Positions 46,479 through 58,861 of a stretch of 64,000 bases of DNA are shown one piece after another (position 1 is the stretch's first letter; each line of letters opens with the position of its first letter). The notes beneath the pieces are model-generated. The model saw only the letters and a list, made by a program, of their open reading frames with translations, did not search any database and was not told the origin of the DNA. The stretch is taken from NCBI GenBank assembly GCA_003999685.1, contig CP021222.1:682001-746000 (forward strand). Reading direction: 5' to 3'. The DNA is from Taiwanofungus camphoratus. Lineage: Eukaryota; Basidiomycota; Agaricomycetes; Polyporales; Taiwanofungaceae. A program made the position numbers and the translations under genes.

Positions 46479-46971
46479 GGGTATACGAACCATCTACTCT
46501 CGTGAACAAATCATGTAGCAATACGTTTTTTCTCATTTTCGTATAGGGCTGCCTCTATGACCACCAGTTTCTTACGCCAGCTTGCGCGAGAGCATTTGAT
46601 AGGCGTAACTTGCACTTAAAAGTCGCGGACTGAAAAAACCACCATCTTTTCTGGTTGTGAAACCTATGTAAAATGTACGGCAAGGCTTATTTGAATTTTG
46701 AGCGTATGCAGGACCGCATTCTTTTGGTATATGAACCAGGAATGGACTACTGCTGTGGAGTAGGTATGAGTGAGTAGCAGGACTAGGTTAATCATGTATA
46801 TTGTAGTGACGCTGACTGACAATACATCGCATCTGTCCAAACAGTCCACCTGCAGGAAAAGTGGGGGATAAACCGGGTTAAAACTTGCAGAGGGATTAGA
46901 CAGTGCAATACATGCTAACGCTATTACAGATGCAGTTCACCCTCCTGGGAAATGTGGCGTAGGGTCATAAG
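46479..46971. other. Intergenic between convergent ALKBH1 and ATP12
   Basis: About 490 bp of 3' flanking sequence for two convergent genes. No gene or repeat found. Confidence 0.5.
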
Positions 46972-48102
46972 TCACAAGTTGGACAGCAAACATGCCCCAC
47001 TTCCGAGTTGTCTCCGGACGTCATGATAGTCCACATCGTGGGCTTCGAGATGAGTAATGATCAATATGTTGTGCTGCAGAGAAGAAAGTGATACGTACAG
47101 TCTTCTACCTCACCCCATCGCTCTATCTGGCTGTTTACCTCTACATGCGATGCGAGAGCAGCTTGTTCGACAGTGATTTGTCTTTTGACCAGCGCGAGCG
47201 CAATAAGGAAAGATTTTGATGTGTATGTAGAACGCTCCATGGCTGCCAACCATTTGAATGAGTTCTTTGAATCTAGGAGTATCGCAAAAAATACACGCAC
47301 CGGCCATTTCCCATGGGTCGAACTCCGACATTACCTCCTCGAACTTATTCAGGGTCTCCTGTGGCTGCGAGCCCATCAGAACCGAGTCGGAAGTCTGGAT
47401 ATCGACGGTGAACGTTGACCGCGCCCAATCTAGTATTGGATCCCAGTGAGCTTTCTGAAGAGACACAAGAGCTGGTGGCTCAGTTTGGTGGAAGCTGGAA
47501 ACAAGTGAGAGGGAGGATCAAGCAACCAAGCAAAAAACGGACCATATAGTATCTGTTTCAAGATATTTGAGCAACAGTCCACGTACTTCGCTACGGGTTC
47601 CTTCCTCTGTAAATCCGTCTATAGCCCTCGATGCAAGCGAGGTCTGGAATAACATTGTTCAATGGCTGAAATTAGCAAAAGGGGGGCGAACTCACCATGG
47701 GCAGAGCATGAGGCTTCAGCAACGTCTCTTGATTCTCCCATTCCGCCGCAATCAAGGTGGCTACTAGCCGCTTGTTCTTTGGAATTAGCAGAGGCTTCCC
47801 ACCAGGTGTCCTGAGGGAACGCTTGTCAAGGGTGACAGCAAGCAAGCCATCGCGTTCTTCGATACCAACTGTTTTCCAGAACCGCTTCAGTGTAGCCTCA
47901 GCACCTGCCAGTCCAATGCTCAGCCTACGCTGTAAGAAGTACGTTACAGAGCCAGCGTACGATTGGTTGCAGTAACAGCTGGGCCGGGGGTTGCAACCGT
48001 GGCCTGTGTCCGTGCGACCCGATATCTGCAAGATATTTCTGCCCGTCTACATGATTGTGTCAGAAGAGGAATGAACGAACGCGACACCCGTCCAGCTTGC
48101 AT
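46972..48102 (-). CDS. ATP12: ATP12 family F1-ATPase assembly chaperone
   Basis: ATG at 48102 (MQAGRVSRSFIPLLTQSCRR, an arginine-rich mitochondrial presequence); TGA 46972-46974. The core ATP12 domain follows: TLKRFWKTVGIEERDGLLAV, TLDKRSLRTPGGKPLLIPKN, LVATLIAAEWENQ, AHWDPILDWARSTFTVD, LIALALVKRQITVEQAALAS and SQIERWGEVEDSHDVDYHDV ending in QLGSGACLLSNL. The last intron is 47043-47098. The first intron is uncertain: the AG before RRLSIGL pairs either with a donor 31 nt away (too short) or with a GTTGCA donor about 65 nt upstream. The protein binds the F1 alpha subunit in the mitochondrial matrix until it is joined by beta. A second mitochondrial gene beside LETM1; proximity is probably incidental. 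Confidence 0.93.
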
Positions 48103-48505
48103 GGCCGACCGCAAATGAAGACGCGGGTACAGTGCTTTTTGCTTTCCATATTCGGTCACGTGACCTTTCGCGTGCGACCTCTCAGATTCTCGCGTCGCGT
48201 CTTCAGTCACGATCGAGCCGCAGTCGACAAGCATTGGCGGAAGCAACTTGCAAGATGAATGGGGCCGTGAATGGCATATTCTAACACAAATTCAGCATAA
48301 ATATGCCAGAGAGTGTGAATTGCTGATGTATTGAGCCATCATGATTCATACTCTCTACAGACTTCTCCTGATCATTAAGAATAAGGCAGTTGATATCCTA
48401 TCACAACCAGGTGAAAGTACAGGGCCTTTACAAATAGATAGGGATTTTATAGGAGGCTCTATTAAAGAAGCACAGAGGTTGATCTGACCCTACTGGGCCC
48501 TTGCA
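48103..48505. other. Intergenic upstream of ATP12
   Basis: This is the ATP12 promoter side. The stretch 48290-48490 is AT-rich and resembles no neighbouring gene; possibly old transposon sequence, but no ends are visible. Confidence 0.4.
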
Positions 48506-49762
48506 TCAAGAAATGCATCCAAAGTATACTGCCGCCCTGGAAGACGGCTCGGGTATTTCATGGGTCAAACTAACACATTTAGGCTTCCATGCTGCTGAAG
48601 GATCCTCCTCGTCATTCTCACCTGGCCTACCGCGTGGCCCATGGAATACGTTCAGAGGTCACATGGGCATTGTGCAGATGCTCTATAGCAATCGTGTCCA
48701 TCAGATTTGTAGGAGCTCGACACTTGAGACGTGAACAGAAGATTATTGAAGAGGCTACTCACGTCCCAGAAGCAAACTTCATCGCACCGCAGCCATTTTG
48801 TCCAATCGAGCCACTCCATCAGCGCGGTGATTCGGGTCTCCCAATTTGACAACATTTCCCTCATTACCTTCTTTGAGGGCTGATCGTCAATGTTCATGCT
48901 TTACACAAACATTGTGCCATAGTTTTCACACAGTCGCTGCATCATGGTCTCGACACTCATTTGCAAAAGCTCTTCTTGAGTCTTACGAACGTAGGGATGT
49001 CTGAGCAACCCTGTTGCAAACTGCATATAGTGCCGAAGAGCCGTTGTATTGGCAGCTGGTAAAGGAGGCTATGGGCTCGGATGGAGATCAGAAATGGGGG
49101 TGACAGTGTCAAACCATAGATCCCATGTGGATGTATTTGACGCAGCTATATCCATGTACGGACTTGGGGGGGAATACGTTAAGCGGCGCACAATGGAGAG
49201 GGTTTCAGTCATACTCACCGCACCTCCGCTTCGAAGGATCGATGTAGCGTTACTCAGGAACTCACGCAGTTGTATAATCCTGTCTGCCCGCCCCTCCATG
49301 ATGTCCCTTGTCAGAGCCTCCCAGTCCATCCTGCTACCTGAACACCTCCATGACGGACGTTTAACGACGTCTTCGATCTCTTTCACTGTGGATTGTGCGT
49401 CCTCATCAGAGATGTTGGGCTATATACGATGTTGGCGCATGCTCTGCCCTACGCACACAGGCGTCAGGCTATGCAGACGTGGATGATAAAATGCTACGAA
49501 GGATGCGTAGTCGAGATGGACATGTGATTGAGGGACATGGCCGCGATCAGGTGGAGAAGGACGAGGTTCGGTTGGGCTGACAGGCGGTGTTCCGGGAGGT
49601 GTAATGTTGAGATGGCTCACGAGTTGAATCGAAGGGGAGTTGAAATCGCACCACATCAGGTCACTATTGTGCTGACTGGAGCCAGGTCAGTCCGCCGCGT
49701 CCAACCATGATCCCACAATTCATTTCAGGATCGAACGCAAACCATTCAGGGGATGGAACAGG
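48506..49762 (-). pseudogene. Decayed member of a conserved Agaricomycete family of unknown function
   Basis: Blocks in order on the minus strand: PVPSPEWFAFDPEMNCGIMV, MWCDFNSPSIQLVSHLNITP, HVHLDYASFVAFYHPRLHSL, MDWEALTRDIMEGRADRIIQ, TETLSIVRRLTYSPPSPYMD, ALRHYMQFATGLLRHPYV, WETRITALMEWLDWTKWLRC and a tail with HGPRGRPGENDEED. I recognise these as parts of a long, uncharacterised protein family of mushrooms (probably secretory pathway). The middle between the first two blocks is missing, and in-frame stops occur at 49069-49071 (TAG), 48901-48903 (TAA) and 48659-48661 (TGA, where a Trp is expected). Some stops could be hidden by introns, but not all three convincingly. Confidence 0.65.
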
Positions 49763-50202
49763 ACTTTGTGCGTCTTTCCGGACATGGTAGAAAAGCTTAA
49801 ATGGTTAAAGAGTACCTGGGATGATGGTATGACCGTTTGGATGATACGTGTTTGACCGCTGCACGAGGAGCGAAGATAACGAATTGAATATGAACGGCGC
49901 GGTTGAATGTTCAGATGGTGATACTAAGAAAAAAAATTGAAGGTCACAATAAGGTTTGCTGGACTACCTGAACAAGTATGAGCGGTATGAAGGCGAACAC
50001 AAGGACGGGATATATGAAGATGGTGCTAAAGTTACTGACCACCAAAATGATACCCAAACTGCAAGCGCCCAAGCCATGTGATCACAACGCGACACGGGCG
50101 CGCGTGTGACCGATCGTATGTCGACGTGACGGCGACCATTACCGAAGATTGAAACCGAAGATAAATTTCTACGCTTTCAGTTCCTTTAACTTCTACTAGA
50201 TC
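49763..50202. other. MSH3 promoter region
   Basis: 440 bp upstream of MSH3, with an A-rich patch near 49930. No gene found. Confidence 0.45.
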
Positions 50203-53200
50203 ATGTCGCGCCTTAGACGAAAATCTGTGTCGAGTCCAAAGGCCCAAGCGACCATCTCTTCTTTCTTTTCTCAAGCTCAAAGCTCTGCGACGAAAGAGAA
50301 ACGGAAGAAACGTCCGGGCTCTCCCATCGACTTAACCATTGACTCAGATTCTAATACGCCTGCCGCGAATAAGCGACCCAGGACTACGAGCAGTTTCTTT
50401 TCTATGAAGAGAGGTTCATCTACTCAGACTGCAGGAGCTGGCCCTTCTGAAGCGCGAATTCGTCACGGAGGTGTCGCAGAACAATGGCGATTCGATCCCA
50501 AGTTATCGTCAGAGGAGCCCAGGAGCGCTGCAGATGGAGCTCAGCAGAATAAACTTCATGAGAAAGCAAAGGAGATACTACTCGGAAATAAGAACATATT
50601 CTCTAGGAGTCAGTCTGATGACAAAGAAATGAGTGTGGATGCCCTTGATGAAGTTGAGGACGGAAGCGATAAAGCTGCCGAGTTGGAATCCTCTGGCGAC
50701 GAGTCTGATCCTCAGTTCAGTAACCTCCTACAGATGTTCGCCAATTCGAAGAGTAAGAAGAAGGGCAAGGGGAAGGCCACAGCGCCAGGTGGCAGGCAAA
50801 AGAAGATCGAGGAAGTAGGACCAAGTGGGCAGACATATACAGCCTTGGAACTTCAAGTAAGATGCACTACGAAAGTGAGAGGTCAAGCTTCTAATTCCTC
50901 CTCGTTGCGTCAGGTGCGAGAGCTGAAGGAGAGACACCCGGGAGTAGTCCTTATGGTTGAGGTTGGGTACAAGATCAGATTCTTTGGCGAGGACGCGAAA
51001 GTGAGTGGAGAGCCACATACATCAGCTTCTACTGATCAAAGTTCCGAGTAGATTGCATCGAAGGAGCTTGGAATAGTCTGCTTTCCTCACAGAAATTTCC
51101 TAAACGCCATGATACCGTTGCATCGGAGGGACGTTCACTTAAAGAAGTACCTCAGGCTCATGTGCTCTGGTGAACTTTTGGTTGACATTACAACAGACTA
51201 CTCTCTAAGGGCTACAAAATTGGTATTGTCGAACAGACAGAAACTGCGGCTCTCAAGAAAGTAGGTGACAACAGGAATGAGCTTTTCTCTCGTAAAATGA
51301 CTCATCTCTATACTTCCGTAACGTAGGCTTTGTGCACTTATTGTCCAGATTGAAACGCTCAATTTGGCTGTTCTCCTTCAGATATGTCGATAAAATGGAT
51401 TCTGTCGATGATCTCGATCCGACTTCCGCACCCTCACTCATTTGTCTGACAGAAGAACTGAAGGGTGGCATGGGCACTGATGAGCATGTGCGCATTGGCA
51501 TGATTGCGATATCTCCAAGCACAGGTGATGTCGTATGGGATGAATTTGACGGTAATGATCTTTACTACTCGCCGAAGCTATACTTATTTAGAGCTTCCAT
51601 ATCAGATAATCATATGCGTACTGAGCTGGAGGTTTGTCTTCCTATGGCTTCCTCGTGTAACAGTCGTTTACGGCGATCGTAGACGAGATTGGTGCATACA
51701 AAACCGTACGAGATTTTGTTGCCTAACGACCATCTTAGCAGGCCAAGCGAGAAGATGATCGCTTACTTCGCTGAGTGAGTTGGACTTCGAAGCGTTGCTG
51801 TAGCTCATGTCTAACGCTTAAACAAGGCATACACATACAGACCATAAGATTCGACTAGAACGATTCAATGCCAACATAAGTTATACAGAAGCATTCTTAT
51901 TTCTGACAAATTTCTTCACGGATAAATCAAACTCTGCCGTCGCGTCGGAGAATGCTAATTCTGGTGCGAAGATGCTCACCTCTTTGGAGACATGGCTCTG
52001 ACTACTTGTCCACTGCAGAAAAATTGGTTGCAGCTGTTGCAGCTTTTCCAAACCTTGTGCTACTTGCGTTAGCTCATTCTGTGAAATATCTGTCCAATTT
52101 CAATGTCGAAGATGCTCTTCGAGAAACGAAGTTCTTCGCCAAGTTTGCGGAGCGCACACACATGTTACTCAACGGCAACACCCTCACGAACCTGTCAGTT
52201 CTGTCCTATCGTATGTGATATCATTACCATATGTGATCACAAACATCATTCCGCAGAGAGATATATCGCAACGAGACAGACTACAGTACGAGGGGCTCTC
52301 TCATGTGGATCCTTGACCATACATCGACGAAGTTTGGGGCTCGCATGCTGCGAAGCTGGGTGGGAAGGCCATTGGTCGATCTGAGGTGAAGTTTTGAATT
52401 CCTATGAACTTGTCATTTCGCTTATTCTTCAAAATTGCTCCATGCCATAACAGAATCCTCAAGGATAGAATCGATGCGGTAGAAGAGATCCTCTTAGACA
52501 AAACACCTAAGTTGACTGTGCTTCGCGAGCTATTGAAGCGGCTTCCGGACCTTGCTAAGGGGCTTTGCAGGATTCAATATGGGAAGGTAAACTTCATGTT
52601 ATTTCAGTATGTCAGTCAACCCCTGAGAATTTTTGTGTATGCCAGTGCACTCCTCAAGAGCTTTCCATTTTGCTCCCTTCTTTCAACAAGATTGCGACGG
52701 CCTTCCAGCCGGTCAACGACCCTGAAGAGATGCCATTCAAATCGAAAGTTCTCACTGATGTCATTGCCACCTTGCCGAAGTTAAGAGAGCCGATTAGAGG
52801 TCTTATGAATACAATTTCACTCAAAATGGCAAAGGAAGGCAAGAAAGAGCAAATGTGGACAGACCCTGACAAGTACCCTGATATTGATAGTCTGACTGTG
52901 GTGCGTCTATGCTCCTTATCTTGACAGACCGCTCTAAGCCAGGGCGATTCGGTCTATAAAGTCAATACAAATCATCGAATCAGAGCTCGTAGATGAGCTG
53001 AGGAATAGTAGGTGGTTCTAACGCCCTGCACATTCTCACATGACCTACACGTACCTATACAGTTCGCAAAGTCCTCAAGAAGCCCGCACTGGCTTATAGT
53101 ACATGGAATGGAGAAGAAGTCGGTGTTCTCCGATATATTTTTTGGAGTGTATTGCTCATCATATGCAGTACCTGGTTGAAGTCGATAAGAGTGAGAATCG

Positions 53201-54597
53201 AGATATTCCAGTAAAGTGGTTCCTTGTGTCTAGGTATGCTGATGCATCTGATGAGGAATACGAAAGTACATGATACTGATGATCTTCAACAGTACTAAGA
53301 AAGTGCGAAGATATCACACTCCTGAGGTTAAGGAGAAGCTTCAACAACGTGCACAACTGAAAGAAGCATTGGATACTGCCGCGAAACAAGCTTACTCCCT
53401 CTTTCTGCAAGAGATTGCCCAAAGCCATTACGGCATATTGCGCGAAACAGTGAACAAGTTGGCTACTGCCGATTGTCTACTTAGCCTGGCTTTGGTAGCA
53501 CTTCAAGAGGGCTACGTCCGGCCCGAATTCACCCAGAATGACACGCTCGAGATCGTCGAAGGCAGGCATCCTATGGTAGAAGCGCTTAGATCTGACCCTT
53601 TTGTGCCAAATTCGGTGAGCATGGGGGCAGGTCGACCTAAAAACAAGATCATCACCGGACCTAATATGGGTGGGAAGAGCTCGGTAGTCAGAATGGTTGC
53701 ACTTTGCGCTATAGTGAGCCGATCGAATAATATTCCTTCCCACAAATTCAATGACCCCGGCTAGATGGCCCAGATCGGATCATACGTGCCCACTAAATTC
53801 ATGAAGATTGGGCTGCTCGACGGAATTCTGACCAGGATGGGCGGTTTGTCGCTCACTGCTTCTGACCAGACTAGCTAATGACGTTTTTGCAGCCTCGGAC
53901 GAATTAGCTCGCGGCCGATCGACCTTCATGGTAGAGATGCAAGAGACAAGTGACATCCTGCAGATCGCCACGCCGCGAACCCTAGTGATTCTGGATGAAC
54001 TAGGCCGTGGTACTTCAACCTTTGATGGAGTAAGTGCTTTGCCATATCCAAGACTTGTTGTCTGACTAACGAATCTTGAAGATGGCGATAGCGGGTGCTG
54101 TTTTGGAACACCTAGTGCGGATAATCAAGTGCAACACATTGTTCATTACACACTATCCTCAAGTCGCCGTTGAACTGGAACGAAGATTTCCCTCCGACGT
54201 AGAAAATTTGCATATGGGGTTCACGGAAGACACACGTATCGATGGAACACGTGAAGTGACATTTCTATACCGACTTACGTCCGGCATAACCACGGAATCC
54301 TTTGGTGTGGAATGTGCCCGTCTCGCTGGTCTGCCAGAGACTGTGTTACAAGTAGCTACCGCAAGATCGCAATGTATGCGAGAATCGATAGAGGCCCGTG
54401 TCAGGCGGAACAGGTGAGTCTGCCCCAATTATCTCGAGTCCTTAATTTGATTTTGGTCCTTCAGGATTCGAAAGTGCGTTCGGCTCATCCGGCAAAGTTT
54501 GCGCACTCCGCCGGAAGAAGCGACCTTGACATTGGGAGAACTCGATGTCATCGTTAGGTCTATGGGCATCTCCGGTTCACCTATATACAGTGTCTAA
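50203..54597 (+). CDS. MSH3: DNA mismatch repair protein MSH3 (MutS homologue)
   Basis: ATG 50203; TAA 54595-54597. The N-terminal tail has a PCNA-interacting PIP box QATISSFF at residues 15-22 and a Ser/Lys-rich linker. MutS I follows: [33 protein letters not shown]. Then come [17 protein letters not shown], the connector domain, the lever region [20 protein letters not shown] and [17 protein letters not shown], and the ATPase: Walker [30 protein letters not shown], Walker [17 protein letters not shown] and [16 protein letters not shown]. Many short introns keep the phase at the sites checked. MSH3 pairs with MSH2 (MutS-beta) to bind insertion/deletion loops. Its last two bases of coding sequence overlap the convergent POL5 stop codon. 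Confidence 0.94.
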
Positions 54598-57500
54598 GCC
54601 TTGGCTTTTTTTATCCTTTTGCGCTGGGCCTTCTTTGATGTCCCAACTTCTTCTCCGTCGTCAAGCGTACCAACCTTGCGCTTAGGTGCTTTATCCGTGC
54701 TTATATTCGTGCTAGATGAAGTCTTTTGGCTACTGGTTGCGAGGTTTGGGGTCGTCATTTGAGCCATCTGCTTACACATGGACTGGAGACCAGTCGACGA
54801 CTTGAAACGCCCATGCATCGCAAGTTTGCTGGCCAGAGTGGTCCAGATAGGCGGATCCCAAATTGTAGAGAGCTCTTCCGGTGTAACCGAGACCCGCTTT
54901 GATTGACGGATGGTCGCTAACCCTACCTTGAACAGCTCCTTCATCTGGGGGGGACTGAGTGTACTTGAGGTCTGCTCGCATGCAGCAACCATCACGTCGT
55001 AGAGGGTACAACGTAGGAGGAGCATGAAATCGAGGATCTCTGTCCGATGGTCATTCTGTAACGATATGAATGTCGATGACTAGAAACTGAGAACAAGATG
55101 ACTTACAGCCATAGGTGCCTGGCTGATTAGGGTCTGAAGCAGTTGGAACGCTTGAGATTGACGGTAGACATTGACTGCACTACTCGTAGTCTTGAGGATA
55201 TCTTCTCGTAGGTCCCATGCCATATCAGCATGACGACGAATGAAGTCCTGGAAAAAACTGCTGTTCAACTTCGAAGCTTTGCGACTAACGAAGTCTACTA
55301 AAGATTGCCGGTAGACTTCCTGAATCGGTTTCGTCACGCCGAAGTGGTGCAACGCTTTACATAGATAGAGACTGCATTGACTTAACGTCATAAGCACGTC
55401 CGACGAAGCTTTTCGAGCCAAGGAATGCAGTTGCTGAAGGACCTGTACTGCTTGTTCCTCGTCTATATATGATGGCACCTCCTTCGATTTGCCAATGCGA
55501 GATCGCAGTATTCCAGTTGCCTTGTCTGCCAATTGCTTCTCGTCCGAGCCTGAGCCCACTGTCAACTCCACCAATGGGAGGATCAGACGTATAACTAAGG
55601 GACTTGTTGGCTGTTTCCTGATGAAGGTTTCGAGAAGGTCCAACACACGATTCTTGAAATGAGTAGCCTCCCGTTGAGCGTTAACGTCTGAAAGAGATTG
55701 TCTCAAAGGATGTCTGGGTCTAGCAAGGCGCGGAACCTCACCTTTACCGAGCTTCTCACTTGCACGAATCCTAAATGCTGCTGCAAGTTGCTCGTCGATA
55801 GCGAGCATTTGATCATCATCCATCAGCTCTTCCGAGTCTTCATCGGAGGCATCTGTTGCTGCATCCACTCCATTGACACGCAGTGCCTCCTCGATCTTCC
55901 TCCGAAGCTCCAGATCTTCGGCTTCATCGAGGTCTTCATCTTCATCGCTCTCAGATGAGTTATCCCCACTTTGCCCTTCTTCATCTTGACTCTCTTCATC
56001 GCTGCCCTCCATGACTTCGTCCTCATCCTCGTCAGCGAGCAGCTCCGCCGGGCCTCGCTGTTCCAATTGCTGAACATAGCAGGAAAAGTCATGCCAAATG
56101 ACAAAACAAGCAGCCTTTGGAGATGCGAACTTACGGTAAGGATCAGGTCAAATGTGCTCTCTTGAAGAGAGCCGGATAGTAATGAGAAGACCTGGTTGGC
56201 GACGGCACGCATGTAAGCAGTCGCCCGTTCGAGGACACCAATGACAATATCCACGAGGACGTCAACTGGCTTCAGCGCCTCGTCCTCGTTGCTATCATCC
56301 TGACTTGTCGCGGATTTTCGAGGCTTTTTCTTCTTGTTCTCCGTCGGGAACATGCGCGATGCACCGTCGATGCAATTCTTGAGTAGTGGGGAGAAATGAG
56401 TCAGTTGAATTGTAGGATGGCTTCTTAACATACTTCCAAAACTTCGGAATCCACTTCGTCGGCACAGTGGTGGTAGAGCAATGTGGCCGATAGAAGCAGT
56501 TCTGCGCCTTTTGCAGCTTCGCGCCGGTCGCCCGATACCTAGCAAAGACGCTTGTAAAATGCTATGAGACAGCTAGCGGAGTCTGTCGCACCTGTCTCAG
56601 TCGATCAGTAACCTGACGCGCTTTCACTCGAAGCCGCTGTTCATCTTCATCGACCTCGACTAGGGACCTGGCATGTTTCGTATCCTTCTCAAGTTCCTCG
56701 ATGGTGGACAACACCCGTGACACCCAGAACTCTCCATTGGATGCCACAGCCGGTGCTTTTGCGATTTTGTCGGCGCCTACTCTGAAGCCATCAGCTACAG
56801 CAACGAGAGAGAACGACCCTACAGACCCCTGATGAGAGTTGTCTGTCCCGTCAACTCAGCCAAACAGCTCAACAAACGATCCCGGCAAGTCTGTCTCAGC
56901 TCATCGGAAAACGACGGTGAGGGTAGACCACGCAGCTAAGACAATATGATGAGCACAAAGAACCACAACACTGACGAGATACATACCGCTATAAGAGGGC
57001 TCTTGTCACTTTTCTTGGTCACTATGAACATACCGTGGACAACTAGCCAATCCAAGATCAATTGTATCCACTCATCGCTTTTGGGGATCGCCCCATTGCG
57101 AATGAGCGCAGCCAGCTGGTCGATAATCCAAGCACGTCTTGCATTTATTGCTTGAATGTCAACCCTACAAGCAGGAATGATCAGGATCTTCTATAAATAT
57201 AAGACGACGCGACGCACGAGTCAGTATCCTGTTTATCGTTAACCTGTTTAAAGAGGTAGTTGATGTAATTCTGGATGCCATCGTTGTCCATAGAAGCCAG
57301 AATGGAATCGACTGTCTTCGTCTTAGTTAATCTGTCGAATTGGCGGTTGCCATTGACACCTGTCAATTGGAGAATCAAAGTGAACCCGATTGTGGGATTC
57401 TCTTTGACAACAGTCTGAATGTCCATAGCCTACGGTGATCGTAGTAGATAGTATAAAAAACAGTGCGAAAGAACAGCCCATGGAGTAATTGACGTACCAC

Positions 57501-58861
57501 CTGTCTAGCTGCTTTGTGTAGATACCTATCACTGTTAGACAAGTGATTGATCCAGGATCGCATGAAATTTTTGGTGAATAACATTGGCATGTCCCCCTGG
57601 TTTACGCGTGGTAATGCTTTTTGAAATATCTGGAAGCCCCAGTACTTCCGCTCAGGAGAAGTTGTAGAAGAAAAGAGTGACTCTACCCAACCAAGTTGGC
57701 AAACGAAAATTAAAATGATAGAAGCTGAATAATCGCACCGTCTACAACAATGCGAAAAAATTCGGGGAAAGAGCTTTTGGCTGAATGTTCTGTTGCTGAG
57801 TCAGACAAAACTTCGTCGAGAAGCATATCCCAGACGAAGTGAACCTGAGGCTTCCATGCACCAGACCTCGGTAGATCGGACTCCTCGTCATCGTCTGCAT
57901 TGGATTCCTATGTGGTATGAGTCAGTCAGACTCTGCGAATCCTTGGAGTAATCAAAAACCTTCAGAATCCTGGCGAGAGACGTCAAGTTTCCAGTACTTA
58001 ATAACTCAGGATGCTTGAATGTGGGCAAGAGAAGATTTCGCCAATCGCGAGAGGGGTTCAGTTTTTGCAGCTTCAGCGTCAATGCAACTTTTTCGGGAGT
58101 CCAAGTTTTGTTTTCTAGAAATATTGCAGTGGTCGTTGACTCGACTGCGTCCTCTTTCCAAGAGATTTGAGAGCCATTCAGTGCATCTACAGCAAGGCTG
58201 ATAGACCACCACGCGCTCTCTCGCAGCCATGATTTTTTCTCTCCTAGCGCGATCAGTTGTGCAAGGACAGCTTTATAGCATGATAAGTTCGACGCAAGGG
58301 TAGAGGAAGAAGCAGAACTAGGCAATGGAGTGTCTCTGAAAAGGAGGCCAGATCGAATGATAGCTGTGAGACCGAAAAGCCGGGCGAAGAGAACATCGCG
58401 TTCTTCTTGGCCGGTCATGGAACCTTGAGTCTTCGAAGAGTCTAGGATCAGAGCCAGTATTTGAGAACAGGTTACTGTGTCTATACGAGACAGTAACTGA
58501 GCGATAAGCAATCACAGACTGGGCATGAGATGTGAATTAATTTGCACGCTTTACGAAGACCAACCTCTGTCAATGCCACCGCAAACCCTAGCCTGCTGCT
58601 CTCCCGAGGACTTGCCAATCCTCGCACCAGCCTGCGTATGGAGTATGAAACATCCTGTGCGTTCAGCGCGTCCAACCCAACAGACTTTGCATCATCCCCC
58701 TCCTGCGGTTCGTCGTCGTCGTCCGAGGCTTCCGAGACGTCCTTCGGCGTGAACTGGGCCTGGAAATGTTCAAGCGCACTGATGAGCTTGACAGAGGAGT
58801 CTATACGCTCCTTTTTCGATGCCGAAGACAAATGCCAAAAAAGTGGCAAGGTGGTCGACAT
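54594..58861 (-). CDS. POL5: POL5/MYBBP1A-type nucleolar protein (DNA polymerase phi family)
   Basis: ATG 58861 (MSTTLPLFWHLSSASKKERI), TAG 54594-54596. Typical features: N-terminal block DSSVKLISALEHFQAQF with SIRRLVRGLASPRESSRLGF, a long helical-repeat middle (for example RSGLLF near the LFARLFGLTAIIRSG block), then a very acidic stretch around 55900-56050 (ELLADEDEDEVMEGSDEES and further Asp/Glu runs) with DDDQMLAIDEQLAAAFRIR, and a Lys-rich C-terminus ([13 protein letters not shown]) that looks like a nucleolar signal. The protein is required for rRNA synthesis and has no polymerase activity despite the name. About ten introns are present and not individually listed. Convergent with MSH3, with a 4-bp overlap of the coding ends. 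Confidence 0.9.
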
